From the NCBI GenBank assembly GCA_964058805.1, contig CAXKVV010001354.1, positions 1 through 34,753 of the forward strand: DNA of 34,753 nt, in the 5' to 3' direction. Below are positions 20,873-31,137 of this stretch, piece after piece. The notes under the pieces are model-generated. The model saw only the letters and a program-made list of their open reading frames with translations, was not told where the DNA came from and searched no databases. The position numbers and the translations under genes were made by a program. The DNA is from Schoenoplectus triqueter (Eukaryota > Streptophyta > Magnoliopsida > Poales > Cyperaceae). The stretch's first letter is position 1; every line of letters starts with the position of its first letter.

Positions 20873-21257
20873 AGTCCGAATATGGTGGTTTGCAAAGTAC
20901 AGAGACGTTGTATGTTTTGCGCTCTATTTTTAATTTCAAGTCAGAAATAATCGATCTGAACCGTTCAATCTAATCTTCATATCAAAATCTATTACTAAAT
21001 CAAATTTTATATTTTTTTTTAGAATTATTTTGCTATTTTTTCTGATGAGGAGAAAATGACTTGATCTGAAAATTCTGGTTCATCCAAAAATGACTATTTT
21101 CTCTCTATTAAAAAAATATAAAATTTAGTTTACTAATAGACTTTGATATGGAGATTAGATTGAGCGGTTTCGATCGATCATTTCTGACTTAAAATTAATA
21201 ATAGAGCGCAAAGCACACAACGCTCTTGTGCTTTGCAAAGCACCATAACCTAATTCT
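20873..21257. mobile_element. Foldback MITE, family F, copy 3
   Basis: A 385-bp inverted repeat. The left arm has AGTCCGAATATGGTGGTTTGC. The right end, reverse-complemented, has GAATTAGGTTATGGTGCTTTGC. The arms share TTTTGCGCTCTAT, AAGTCAGAAAT and CGTTCAATCTAATCTTCATA-type words. The palindrome GTGCTTTGCAAAGCAC is intact in the right arm. More diverged than copy 2, and flanked by TA runs. Confidence 0.8.
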
Positions 21258-22030
21258 ATATATATATATAAGGGAGATACATATATATATCTACAAAAGA
21301 AGATACAAAAGAGAGATACATATATCAAGGTTTTATACTCACTCACGTGCGAAAAAAAAAATATCTTACTTGTTAGAGAATGATAATATTTTTGTTTGCC
21401 TTTTGAGAATGAAGAAGTAGAAAAAGAGTTAAAATGGTCAAAAAGAGACTTGGAAATTAAAATTTCATTATTATATTTTATTATCCTTCTCTCTCTTATG
21501 GGAAAAAAATATGTGATTCTTTATTCATTTTGTTGAGAATTAATGTTAAATATATCCAAGAAAATTTTATATGATTATTAAAGAATGGAGTTCAATAGTA
21601 TAATTTTAAAAATTTTTATGAGATTTACTTATATGCACATGTAAAAATATTAATGATAAAAAAATTAATATACAAAGAATAATAATATTTAATAAAAATG
21701 GGGTATTTCTTACTAGATCCGCTCATAACTGGCTTGATCCATCAAAAAGAAAAAAATATATGAAAATTTTACGTCGCCTTCTGTGTAATAAATGGAATAG
21801 TGTGTGTCGTTATCGTAATGTTGATTCTATGTGTACTTGTAATATCAAAACAGCACCATATCACATTTTACGTTGAATTGTAACATATAAGGACCATATC
21901 ACATTTTACGTTGAATTGTAACATATATTTGTGTGGTTGAAAATGTTCCCATTTTTTCCATCATATAAATAAGCAAGTCTCTTCATTATAAAACCTGTAA
22001 AGATAGATGAATAACCATCATTTTAAATCT
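21258..22030. other. AT-rich non-coding region
   Basis: No gene or RNA is recognised. A 38-bp tandem duplication (21855-21892 and 21893-21930, unit starting ACCATATCACATTTTACG) is the only clear structure. Confidence 0.55.
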
Positions 22031-22039
22031 TTGATTAAT

Positions 22040-22170
22040 TTTGATTGTATTGTAGATCATTTGATCTCAGATCGGGTCGAGACAGATTAGGATCGGATCG
22101 GATCAGATCAAATTCAGATCCGAACGAATCAAACGCATTTCTCAAATCAGATCAAATTTTACCACCTCTA
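22040..22170. mobile_element. Possible hAT-type relic end
   Basis: GATCGGATC/AGATCAAAT words build up and stop at TTTTACCACCTCTAATT. The reverse complement (AGAGGTGGTAAAATTTGATC...) resembles plant non-autonomous ends of the GGTGGTAAAATTTGATC type. No partner end or duplication was found. Confidence 0.3.
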
Positions 22171-22411
22171 ATTCCCAATAACTCTAATGTTGACGTTTCA
22201 CATTTTTTTCCCCTATTTTAACTATATTGTTTATAATTTTCTACATCAAAATATACTAAACGATCTGTATTGCTTATGCTGCCTCGCGGTGTAAATTATG
22301 CAAAGGTGTAAATTTGGCGTGTAATTAGTCTTTATCCCTAAATAAATAGGAGATGCACATAAATGCGTGTGTTTTGCACAAAAAGCTCTCATTTATAATT
22401 TATTAAGAGAG

Positions 22412-22768
22412 GGATCCTCAAAAATGAGTTATTTTTTACAATCTTGATGATATATTTTTAAATATATATTAAAAAATTTAAAATAAAAAAGTTTATAGAT
22501 ATATTCTTTACTTATTGATAGTGTTTTAAATTTAATATAATTTCATTATTATCTGACGGCCGATCAAAACTCATTATAATTTTATATAATTTGCGACGAT
22601 TTTAATTTAACAGTTTTTAATAAATTATCAAATAATAATAAAATTATATAAATTTTAAAACATTATTGATCAATAAATAAAAAACGTATCTACATTTTTA
22701 ATTTTTAATTTTTAATTTTTTATATTTATTTAAAAATATTATTATAATAACCCATTATCAAGGATATC
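22412..22768. mobile_element. Degenerate foldback MITE
   Basis: The left arm (ATCCTCAAAAATGAGTTATT, then TTTAAATATATATTAAAAAA and TATTGATAGTGTTTTAAATT) matches the reverse complement of the right arm (TATCCTTGATAATGGGTTAT, AAATAAATATAAAAAATT, TATTGATCAATAATGTTTTA). The centre is at about 22590. It is very AT-rich, so the exact ends are uncertain. No duplication was identified. Confidence 0.55.
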
Positions 22769-23395
22769 ATACCACCCAATTTATTAAAAAGAGGAACACT
22801 GCCTTCAAGCGTCTGTCATGCAACAAAGAATGGGTACCTTTGCCACGGTCACTGTGTTTGTATCCGTAGCTTCTGTTGTACTAGAATTGCAGATTTTGGC
22901 ATTTTTCTGTTCATTATTTTTTATTATATACTAAAAGGACAGATGAATTTACTGTTTATATATTTTTCAGCGTATCTGTTCGTTATAAAATGAATAATCC
23001 ATGATTTATATATGCCTCTTCACTGAAATTAGCCCATTTAATTTGAAATGTGTGTAACATAAATCTTGCTTTATATCTCAAATTAGTAATTGAAATTTTG
23101 TTATACTAAAATTCATATTTTATGACGTAACAACAAAAATAGTTTTATTCTAGGAGTTAACAGTCTTGAATCTGACAATAAATTAATGGGGAAATATTTG
23201 GTAATTTCAGTATCATATACTTTTGTCAAAACCTTTTTGAAGCGTTTCAAGTGCAAATAAATTATGGTGTCTATGGGTCGGGCCGAGTTTTAGAGGCGGA
23301 ATTACAGCTTGAATTTGAGATCCTAAAACTCCATTGATATTTGAAAAAAAAAAAATCAGATCAAATAATAACTATAAATATATTTTAACCAAGGA
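22769..23395. other. Non-coding spacer
   Basis: No ORF, repeat or regulatory structure that I can support. Confidence 0.45.
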
Positions 23396-23424
23396 CCCCG
23401 GTAAAACAAATCAAGGACCTCGAT

Positions 23425-23745
23425 TTATTCGCTCTAGCGACTTCACGGCTTGTTGATTATCTTGTGACTCTGACTCATCTCTCTGCAACCTCGCGAATCG
23501 CGATTGGTGAGTGGCATCTCATTGTTGCGTCCCGCATCGCGTGCTTCGACGCTTCACTGCTTCGACTCGCGAATCTGACTCGCAGTTCCGAGACACACCT
23601 TCGCTGCTCCGACTCGATGACTTGCCCCTGCTTTTCAAGACGTTTTGCTATACATCATGCTTCCCTGCGTCTATTATGATGCTTCGACTCAACGACTCGT
23701 CCATGCTCTTCACGACTCGACTCCTGACTTCATACTCTCGTTTTT
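23425..23745. repeat. GC-richer CGACTCG-type degenerate repeat
   Basis: Dense CGACTCG, CTTCGAC and TCGCGAATC words, in contrast with the AT-rich neighbours. Overlapping ORFs on both strands (71 and 92 aa) are by-products of the composition. It may be a remnant of a hAT end like that at 1-506. Confidence 0.4.
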
Positions 23746-23774
23746 TTCTTTGTTTAATTGGCATAAAAAAAATT

Positions 23775-24160
23775 ATAAAACCCGACTGAATTAAAATCGT
23801 AGCTATATTAATATCGGGTTTGAATCGAGTCATCATTATTTTATTATTTTTTTAACCTGACCCAATCCATTTAAAATCAGATCATATTTTCTTTAACCTG
23901 ACACGTAAATAAAATAATTAAGTATTTTATTATTTTACTGAAATTGACACAAACCGTTTAAAATAGGATGAAAAAAATTTAACCAGACCCAATCCGAATG
24001 TAATAATGAAGTATTTTATATACATTTAGATAATTTAATATTAATTAATTTTAATTAATATATAATCTATAGTTAGCATTAAATTATAAAATAAATCTAA
24101 AAATACAATTAAAGGGGTCAAGTCAGGTTGATGTATATCCAACCTAATCAATAACAGATC
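23775..24160. mobile_element. Possible AACCTGACCC-type transposon relic
   Basis: AACCTGACCCAATCCAT (about 23853) and AACCAGACCCAATCCG (about 23981) on one side, and GTCAAGTCAGGTTG (about 24118) in the opposite sense on the other, suggest decayed inverted ends. Boundaries and superfamily are not resolved. Confidence 0.3.
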
Positions 24161-26266
24161 AAAAAAAATTTACTCATATGTAACTCATTAATTCTCATAT
24201 CATCTCATTTAAGATCGGATTAACTCATTAAGTCTTCTGTGAGAAGTTTTCACACCTGATCCAGTCTCATCATTTTGTGGTCGAAATTCACTTGCACACT
24301 ATATATGGAGGCCCAAGAGAGTGGGAGTTGGTCTATGTCTTAGCTCTAACACCACAGGTTAGATCCAACCTCCTGTCCTTATCCAAATAATGTTCCAATT
24401 AAAGAATTTTTATGGTCGGCTTTATTCAGAAAATAAGAAGTAGAGTATTCTGTATAGTTACATCTGGGACATATTATTCCAAGTCGTTAACTGAGAATTC
24501 ATTTTTTCTTTTCTTTTCTATTCCACTGGTTCAGGAAAATATTTCTTGATTGAGCAAATTACCAACGCACAATACCTCTTTTTTCTTTCTTTTATAAGTT
24601 GTTCTTAGTTTGATTCTCTATTGATAGAACTACGCAGTCAGTAAATTGATTAGGGAATTCTTTGAACAGTTTGGGAGCCATTAGCCCGATAGTCATATGT
24701 ACTAATTCATGTAAAAAATTGATGGAAATACATTTGTATTTTGGGGGGGAAAAGAAGAAAAGGAAACAGAGAAAGCCAGTTGAAATCTCTTACCGATCTT
24801 TTAAACCTAATATTATGGCTCTCAATTCTCATCCATAAAATCTCCCAACCACGCAGTTCTTGTTCTAATTTATGGTCATTTGATATTGATTAATCATGAA
24901 ATTGAATCAAATGCCTTTGGTATTGATCAAAGTACCTCTAGCAATAATTCAACACTTTGGATTCGCCCGGTTGTAGCAGCAAACTGCTGGAGTTGGTGCA
25001 TTCCCTACATAGAATATTCCCTTGCCCCCATGAAGGCAGGACAGTCAGAGACTCAGAGTTGTATTCATTCTCCGAAGTACCTCTAGCAATAATTCACTAC
25101 TGTGTTGTATACTTGTCTTCACATCAAAATTTCATCATTAACTTTAATTTCTAAAAAAATATATATTTGTTGGTGATGTCCATTGTGCCACAGTTGCAGG
25201 TAATGTCTTTACATTTTGGATCTGTTCTCTAAGAAGAAACTAAAAGGAAGATTAAATAATTTACCAAAGAAAAACTTATGAAGCAATTGTTTGGTTAACA
25301 ATTGTTAAACATAGTTCAATATGCGTAATTAAACCACATTGAATTAATTCTGGTGTGAACAATCCGACAAATCAATTTGTGGCTTGGGGCAAAAAAAAAA
25401 TAAAATGAAATAGTGGTCTTTGATTTCATATAGACGTGCAATTAAAGGAATCCTCTCTATGGCGGATCTAGTCTACCTAGCAAGTCTGGATAAATATTAA
25501 TATGTAAGCAGGTGTTAAATTCTCAAATAATTAATTAGATATGCGGGTGTCAAATTCTCAAATAATTAATTAAATATGAGAGAAACCGCCGGACGATCCA
25601 TCTCGATGTCAACTTTCCAAATGCTAATATGAACAAATATTTGTTACATAGAGAAATCTTCATTGCTGAGATCAATTCACATTTCACGTGTACTTACAAG
25701 AATTCTACGAGGTCACCTTACCTACATGGCTTTCTGACTACATCAACATTATTTACAACACTAACAAAATATCTTTTGTTGCAAAACTGAAATGAAAAAT
25801 GTAAGGATCAAAATATTATTTGAAACTTAAAGAATTATAATGATAATTGCGTCTGAAATAGGGATATTTTTACTTTCCAATGACATATATATGAAATTAT
25901 GAAAAGTCTGGAGAAAACAAATCATTTATCATCCGACTGAACGATAATATTCTGTTATAATTACTGTATCCCGGATATTATGTTTCCTCAGGAGAGGAGA
26001 TTGTTGAACCCATAGCTGTTTCAATGTTTCATATATATAAGAACTTCAAACTTCAAAAGAGAAAAATCCCTCCTGCTAATTATTTAAGGTATTTTTTAGA
26101 TTGGAGCATACGCAAAGACAAATTAGTATATCTGTACATTTCAAAATTAAAGCTAATTTATCAAAAGATGAATATAATTCAACAGACCTACGAGCCAACA
26201 CCATTCAGTCGTTAAATTCTCTCTCGATCTCTCTCTTTTTTTTTCTGAAAAGTTTTATAACAGCTT

Positions 26267-26267
<1 letters not shown>
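24161..26267. other. Intergenic, no recognisable gene
   Basis: Only short ORFs without known motifs. Direct repeats seen: a 22-bp repeat starting AAGTACCTCTAGCAATAATT at 24930-24951 and 25075-25096, and a 35-bp tandem pair (25511-25545, 25546-25580, GGTGTYAAATTCTCAAATAA). The CTATATATGG word at about 24299 is TATA-like, but no gene follows. Confidence 0.45.
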
Positions 26268-26271
<4 letters not shown>

Positions 26272-26305
<34 letters not shown>

Positions 26306-26319
26306 ACACACACACACAA
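26272..26319. repeat. (TC)n(AC)n microsatellite
   Basis: An uninterrupted TC run (26272-26301) passing into CACTCACACACACACACA. It lies downstream of the 3' end of the minus-strand gene at 26605. Confidence 0.95.
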
Positions 26320-26604
26320 ACTAATCATCAGAGGCGGATCGAAATTAGCAATTCGGTGTAGTATAAAAAAAAATTAAAGTTCTTTCAGCAAAGGTACAGC
26401 AGATTATTTGTGAACATTAGATTTTACCACAGCCATTTCAAACTTTCAATGGCATGTATTAAAGTGGTGCTACAGATTAGAGCTCGATCTATACCAAAGT
26501 TTTCTTCACCGAAAAGGTAATGCACTAATGTTAGCTAGAGCAGAGATCCAACTCCAAGCAACCCCACACCCCACATTAAAAAGTACCCCGAGATCAAGAA
26601 GCAA

Positions 26605-26985
26605 TTACAACATTACCACTCCGCTTTCTCCCTCTTCTTCTTCCCTCTTTCGCTTCTTCTTCTTGTTATTGTGCTTTTCTTCATCACCACCTCCCGCACA
26701 AGTCGTTGATTTATAAATATCAGAGATCATACGGTACCTCTTCCTCCGCCTAGGTAGTGCTACCATCTCCTCCTCTGCATCATCTCCTCCAATAGGATTT
26801 AACCGTGTGTTCACAGATCGAGGCGAGGATGTAGTAGAAGACGACGTGTCTCGATCTCGACTGCTAGCGCTTTCGCTTAGCTGCACAAGTAACTCGGCTG
26901 CCGCCAGCTCGGTCTCCGTAAAGAGATTCACGCGCAGATCTGGATGGGTAATTCGAATTGCATGTAATTCGTATTCATTCTCCAT
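26605..26985 (-). CDS. Small basic plant protein of unknown function (126 aa)
   Basis: A single-exon minus-strand frame ending in TAA. The start at 26985 is chosen because its context (AAACAAATGGAG: A at -3, G at +4) is strong and follows a purine-rich leader. The open frame runs 43 codons further to 27114, but that part is low-complexity Lys/Arg/Gly-rich and looks like leader. The protein begins MENEYELHAIRITH. AAAELLVQLSES follows at residues 28-39, a Ser/Thr-rich linker at 39-58, an acidic GGDDAEEE at 66-73, and a basic PRRRKRYRMISDIYKST at 78-94. It ends in a Lys/Arg tract running into EEEEGE (108-120). From memory, small uncharacterised plant proteins share the AAELLVQLS and RRRKRYRxIxxIY pieces; I could not verify this. 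The basic tracts suggest nuclear location. No signal peptide or membrane segment was seen. I cannot assign a function. Confidence 0.6.
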   Translation of the reverse strand: MENEYELHAIRITHPDLRVNLFTETELAAAELLVQLSESASSRDRDTSSSTTSSPRSVNTRLNPIGGDDAEEEMVALPRRRKRYRMISDIYKSTTCAGGGDEEKHNNKKKKRKREEEEGESGVVML

Positions 26986-26989
26986 TTGT

Positions 26990-27035
26990 TTCTCTCCTCC
27001 CCTTCTTCTTTTCTTTTCTTTTCCTCGTATAGTAA
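26990..27035 (-). promoter_or_regulatory. Purine-rich 5' leader of the 126-aa gene
   Basis: On the minus strand the bases before the ATG are a long A/G run (GAAAAGAAAAGAAGAAGGGG followed by AGGAGAGAAACAA). This is typical of plant 5' UTRs and supports the 26985 start. Confidence 0.45.
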
Positions 27036-27219
27036 AGGAGTTTGTTTCGTGAGGTTTCCCCTTCGCCTTTTGGCTATTTTGCTCGTCTTTGTGATATCCT
27101 TGATCCTTTCGCAAGGAAAACCGACTTAAATGGAAACTGATAGGGTGTCTCGCGGGTGAGTTTATGCTTCAATGGTGATGTGTTGTGACCGTTGGAAATT
27201 CGAAGCTAATAGAAGGTCG

Positions 27220-27227
27220 CCACGTGG
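27220..27227. promoter_or_regulatory. G-box CCACGTGG upstream of the 126-aa gene
   Basis: A perfect palindrome 235 bases upstream of the chosen start codon, at a plausible promoter distance. It is a candidate bHLH/bZIP site. No clear TATA box was seen between it and the gene. Confidence 0.4.
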
Positions 27228-27698
27228 TTCACTCTGTCTTGATGCATCTCAAAATTGACATTCTATTGCATGTTAGTCGTTGGTTTTATGCGGGCACTGT
27301 AATAGTTCCAACTGTGTAAGTATGCAGGCACTGTAACATGAAAATTCGAAAGCAACAATGCAACATAGAGTAGCAACACGAAATTGTCTAGGCGAAAACA
27401 CAACAGATCTTTTAATCGATGTCGCGGTGAATGGATGGATTATGGATAGAGTCACCCCAGAATAATATAGTGGGGGCCTGGGGGGTGCATAAGTCGGAAC
27501 TTTGATATTCTGTGGTAACAACTTCATAACTTTTTATGTCAATCGCGCAGTGCATAGATTAGTGTTTTTATGTGATGCTGCTGGCAGCTGGAGGCCACTC
27601 GCAGTTAGTCCGTATCTCCTGGCGTATTCTACAGTCGAGTAATTGTCTGAATAACTGTTTGTGATCAGAATGGTGACGGTTTTAACTTTACGGGGTCA
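27228..27698. other. Upstream non-coding region of the 126-aa gene
   Basis: The 84-aa ORF on the minus strand (27273-27527) has no recognisable motif. No repeats were seen. Confidence 0.4.
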
Positions 27699-27706
27699 TT
27701 TATAAT

Positions 27707-28101
27707 GGGTTAATATTCTAACATTTCACTGAATTTTGATGTTTATTCATATTTGATCGTTGAATTTTTATTTATTCATTTTTAGTCACTGAATTTTGAT
27801 GTTTATTTATATTTGATCACTTCCATTATTTTTTTCATTTAAAAATAATGAAAAAACTGATGGAAAAGCAAATATCATTTCATTTCATTTATCTATTTTT
27901 CATTTCAATTAGTTTTGGAATGAAATGAAATGATATTTGTTTTTCCAACAGTTTTTAAATTATTTTGGAATGAAAAAACTAATGAGAGTGATCAAATATC
28001 GATAAACATCAATGTTCAGTGACTAAAATCGGATAAATGAAAGTTCAGTGACAAAATATAAATAAACATCAAAATTCAGTGACTTGTCACAAGATTAACC
28101 C
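27707..28101. mobile_element. Foldback MITE with 8-bp target-site duplication
   Basis: A 395-bp inverted repeat with ends GGGTTAAT...ATTAACCC. Repeated CACTGAATTTTGATGTTTAT words lie in both arms, and CAAATATCATTTCATTTCAT meets its reverse complement near the centre (27865-27945). Direct flanks TTTATAAT (27699-27706) and TTTATAAT (28102-28109) are identical. Eight bases suggests hAT-type mobilisation. No coding capacity. Confidence 0.85.
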
Positions 28102-28337
28102 TTTATAATGGATACTTCATCCAAAAATTACTGCAGCGAATGTGATTTCACATGTCGTTGCTGAAAAATCTCAAAATATTCTGACCGTTATCAAACGACC
28201 AGTGTCTGATATATTGTTTCTCAAATGTATTGCTTCAGCGTGCTATCCATTATGATTTAATCTGGCTCGTCGAACCTTAATCGGATGGTTATGATTTTTA
28301 TTTGAATTTCGTTTATTTTAGAGAGGACAAAGCCAAG

Positions 28338-28765
28338 CATGGGCGAATCCATACAGGGTCAGGGAGGCAGCTGCCTCCCTGAATTTTCAAAAATAGTGCT
28401 TTTAGATAATAATTTTGGTAATATATTCCCCCTGAAAAAAATTTACCCCTTCTGAATTGTTTTATTATTTTTATTTGAGAAAAAATATTTAATATCGTGC
28501 ATAATGAAATAATTATGTAAAAATATCGAAATATGAAGTTCAATGGAGAAAAATTTTCAACTTAATTGTTTATTGCTTTGAGTCTTATTTTGTTATTATT
28601 TTAATATATAAAATATTATTATTTTAATAATTTTTATTAGGAAAGATATATGTTAAATTATTAAATTTTTTTTAACACCTAATTAGTTAATGAATTTGAA
28701 TCTGATAAACTATTACAATACGGTAATTACCTCCTCCCATCAAAGTCTTGTATCCACCCTTCGGT
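28338..28765. mobile_element. hAT-type MITE, family H, copy 2 (diverged)
   Basis: It aligns with 3922-4363 along its length. Shared features are GGGAGGCAGCTGCCTCCC (28362-28379), GAATTTTCAAAAATAGT, GAGAAAAAATATTTAATATC, ATAATGAAATAATTATG, and the ending near TTGTATCCACCC. The outer ends have decayed and no 8-bp duplication is visible. The spacer to 28900 shows nothing. Confidence 0.75.
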
Positions 28766-29659
28766 CAAACTTCGGATTCCTCAATCTAAAACACTGTTGT
28801 GGACTGATTCTATGTATTTTGTCGGTGTAATTAATGCAATTAGATATGGTTGATTTTTCTTTTGTTAGCTATTTATTGTGAGTGAATATAGATGTGATTA
28901 TGTATAATTGTATGCTAATTAATGAACTTAAAAATGACAGTGATGCTTGCTTTGCTATAAAGAGTCTTCATATAAAAATGGTCTTTGATGTCACTTCATA
29001 AAATGAGAATTGCTTAGATATTAATCTCATGCATGTCAACTTATTCGGAGGAACAACGACCGTATAATTTAATTAACTAAATGCAGTAAAGTCCCGACGC
29101 ATGCTAGGTTGACTTTGAAAACTTAGTTGTATATATTAATTATATTTATAACCCAAAAGAGTCCATCATATTTAGATTATTTTGTACAAGATCTGGTCTG
29201 GATTAATATTTACATCGTGTTCTGGTTTGAGACAAATATTTATTTTAGATTTATTCAATGTTCTTTTTTTTGGATTGCCGTCTAATAATAATTTTAAATT
29301 GCAGTATGTAATTTGCAGTCAATTCATCACCGACCATTCTCATAGTATGGATTAACATTCCCTGTCATATTTTTTTCTGTCATACATTTATGCCATAGTT
29401 AAGTTTTAGAAAACAGTTTGCGGCTCTTAACGGTAAGACAATAAGACAATAGTTGATGTTATGTATTTATTTTGATCTCTGATTGTGTTAAAAATCAAAA
29501 GTAAATTTTTAATTTCACTGCATTATTTATTTTTAGATTTAATTTTACTTTGATCAGTTTTGCATTTCACAAATTTTATGCTAATGAGCTAAGAAATCGA
29601 GGCTAAAATATAAATTTTCATATCCGATTGGAGTATCATGGGATTCAACATGACCATAG

Positions 29660-30949
29660 TTGTTTGCCACTGAAAAGCAGTGCATACGATCCATATGCAA
29701 ATCCATACGGACTGTATGGAATATTTTTTAAAAACAAAACAGAGAAGACAATGACTTAATTATCTGATTCCCTTTCAATCCGGCCAAACCTCCTACTTAC
29801 TCTGTCTCCCAGCAGCCCTAGGGATCTCTTAGCACCCTCACTTTACCTCCATCACAAACCCTCGCTGTCACTTCTATTTCCAAGGTGATTCAAGAGATAG
29901 AAGGCCGAAACACTCGAGAGAAGATAGAGGCTGAGCGAGAGATTGGCACAGAAGTAGCATCAAGACATTGAATCATCTCTATTTGTTGTGCCTCCGTTAT
30001 TTTTTTTACTTTTGCTATAATATTTTCTATTTTATTTTTTATATCTTAACTGCTTTTATATATGTCATATGAGCAGCTGAATGCTTTAGTTCTTAGGGGT
30101 TAGTAATGTAGAACTCGGATTATGACTTTTTATTAGAGATTTTCTTATTCTATGGTTGTGTTTTATTTGTGCTATATATTATTATTATACTTGTTTGATT
30201 ATTGATGAACTGTTAGGATAGGTCCCTAAACGAGGTCAGACTCTAGGTTTGACCGACTAAAATTCGAATAGTTTATTAAAGTTATTCTAAGTATAATAGA
30301 TAAATTTGGGACCCGAGAGGATAGATTGGATTATGTCCGAAAGGTTGAACTCTGCTCAGATCGAGAGATCGAGCATACCTATAAAAAATCAACACTCAAA
30401 CTAAAGAATATTAGCCAGCATATGAGTGTTGAGGTTTATGTGAACTTAAGAATCTTAAACTGATCACCAACTAAATAAATAAATCAACATGTGAGAGTTG
30501 AGTTCTGATGTTAAGGTACTGATCATCTAGGATTTACGCAACCAGCGAAAAAGTTACCCCTTAGAAGTAGTTGTAACTCGTATGTGTCTATACGGGCCGT
30601 ATGTGAGAGCATACGAACCGTATGAGCCAGATTCGAATGAAAACTGACATATACTCCTATGAACCCTTATTAGGAAAACCCTTATTTTAGTTAATACAAA
30701 ATCAACAAAAAATATTAATTATTATTTATTTTTAGCTTTTAAATATTAAAAACAAAAAATCTTTAGAACAACCGTCTTTGTAGTTCTACAACACTAGAGG
30801 CTGAAGTAGTTGAGTATGATAAATTTCTCCATTTTTGTGGTTCGACACTCATATTGTACTAAACATAGGTTGTGTGTTTGTGACCGAATTAAGGTACCAT
30901 AGAGATTATAAATTTTGAAGATCAAGTGCGTGCTTTTTTAATCACGTCA
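29660..30949 (+). mobile_element. 5' LTR of Athila-like gypsy element (left end uncertain)
   Basis: Bases 30589-30949 are repeated directly at 34031-34380, both ending GTCA. In the first copy a PBS follows at once. The LTR extends further left than the shared part, because the 3' copy has lost its beginning. CCATACGGACTGTATGG-type words at about 29692 resemble those near 30590, so 29660 is a minimum guess. An ATAAT just before TG at 28904-28910 would match the ATAAT after the 3' LTR (34381-34385) and give an LTR of about 2.0 kb. That is tentative. Confidence 0.6.
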
Positions 30950-30957
30950 AGCTTTTT

Positions 30958-30975
30958 TGACGTCGTTACCGGAGA
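30958..30975 (+). other. Primer binding site of the Athila-like element
   Basis: TGACGTCGTTACCGGAGA compares with the Athila-type, tRNA-Asp-complementary TGGCGCCGTTGCCGGGGA. It differs at four positions, all G-to-A or C-to-T. Confidence 0.7.
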
Positions 30976-31137
30976 CGGTAGCCCAATTATTGTGCTTTAC
31001 TTTTGCTTTTTGCTTTCTAATTTTTGTTTTTATTCTTTATTATTTTTCTATCTCAGGAATAAAAATGAAAAGACTCCCCATTGTTGGAGAAGTTGAGGAG
31101 TAGAAGGATCACGTCTAGCACATCGAGTTGTTCACCT

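Noticed and set aside
23464..23789. ORFs of 71 and 92 aa as a gene
   Set aside because: They consist of degenerate CGACTCG repeats in overlapping frames, with no recognisable motif.
26101..26361. 86-aa ORF containing a long Ser-Leu run
   Set aside because: A by-product of the (TC)n(AC)n microsatellite.
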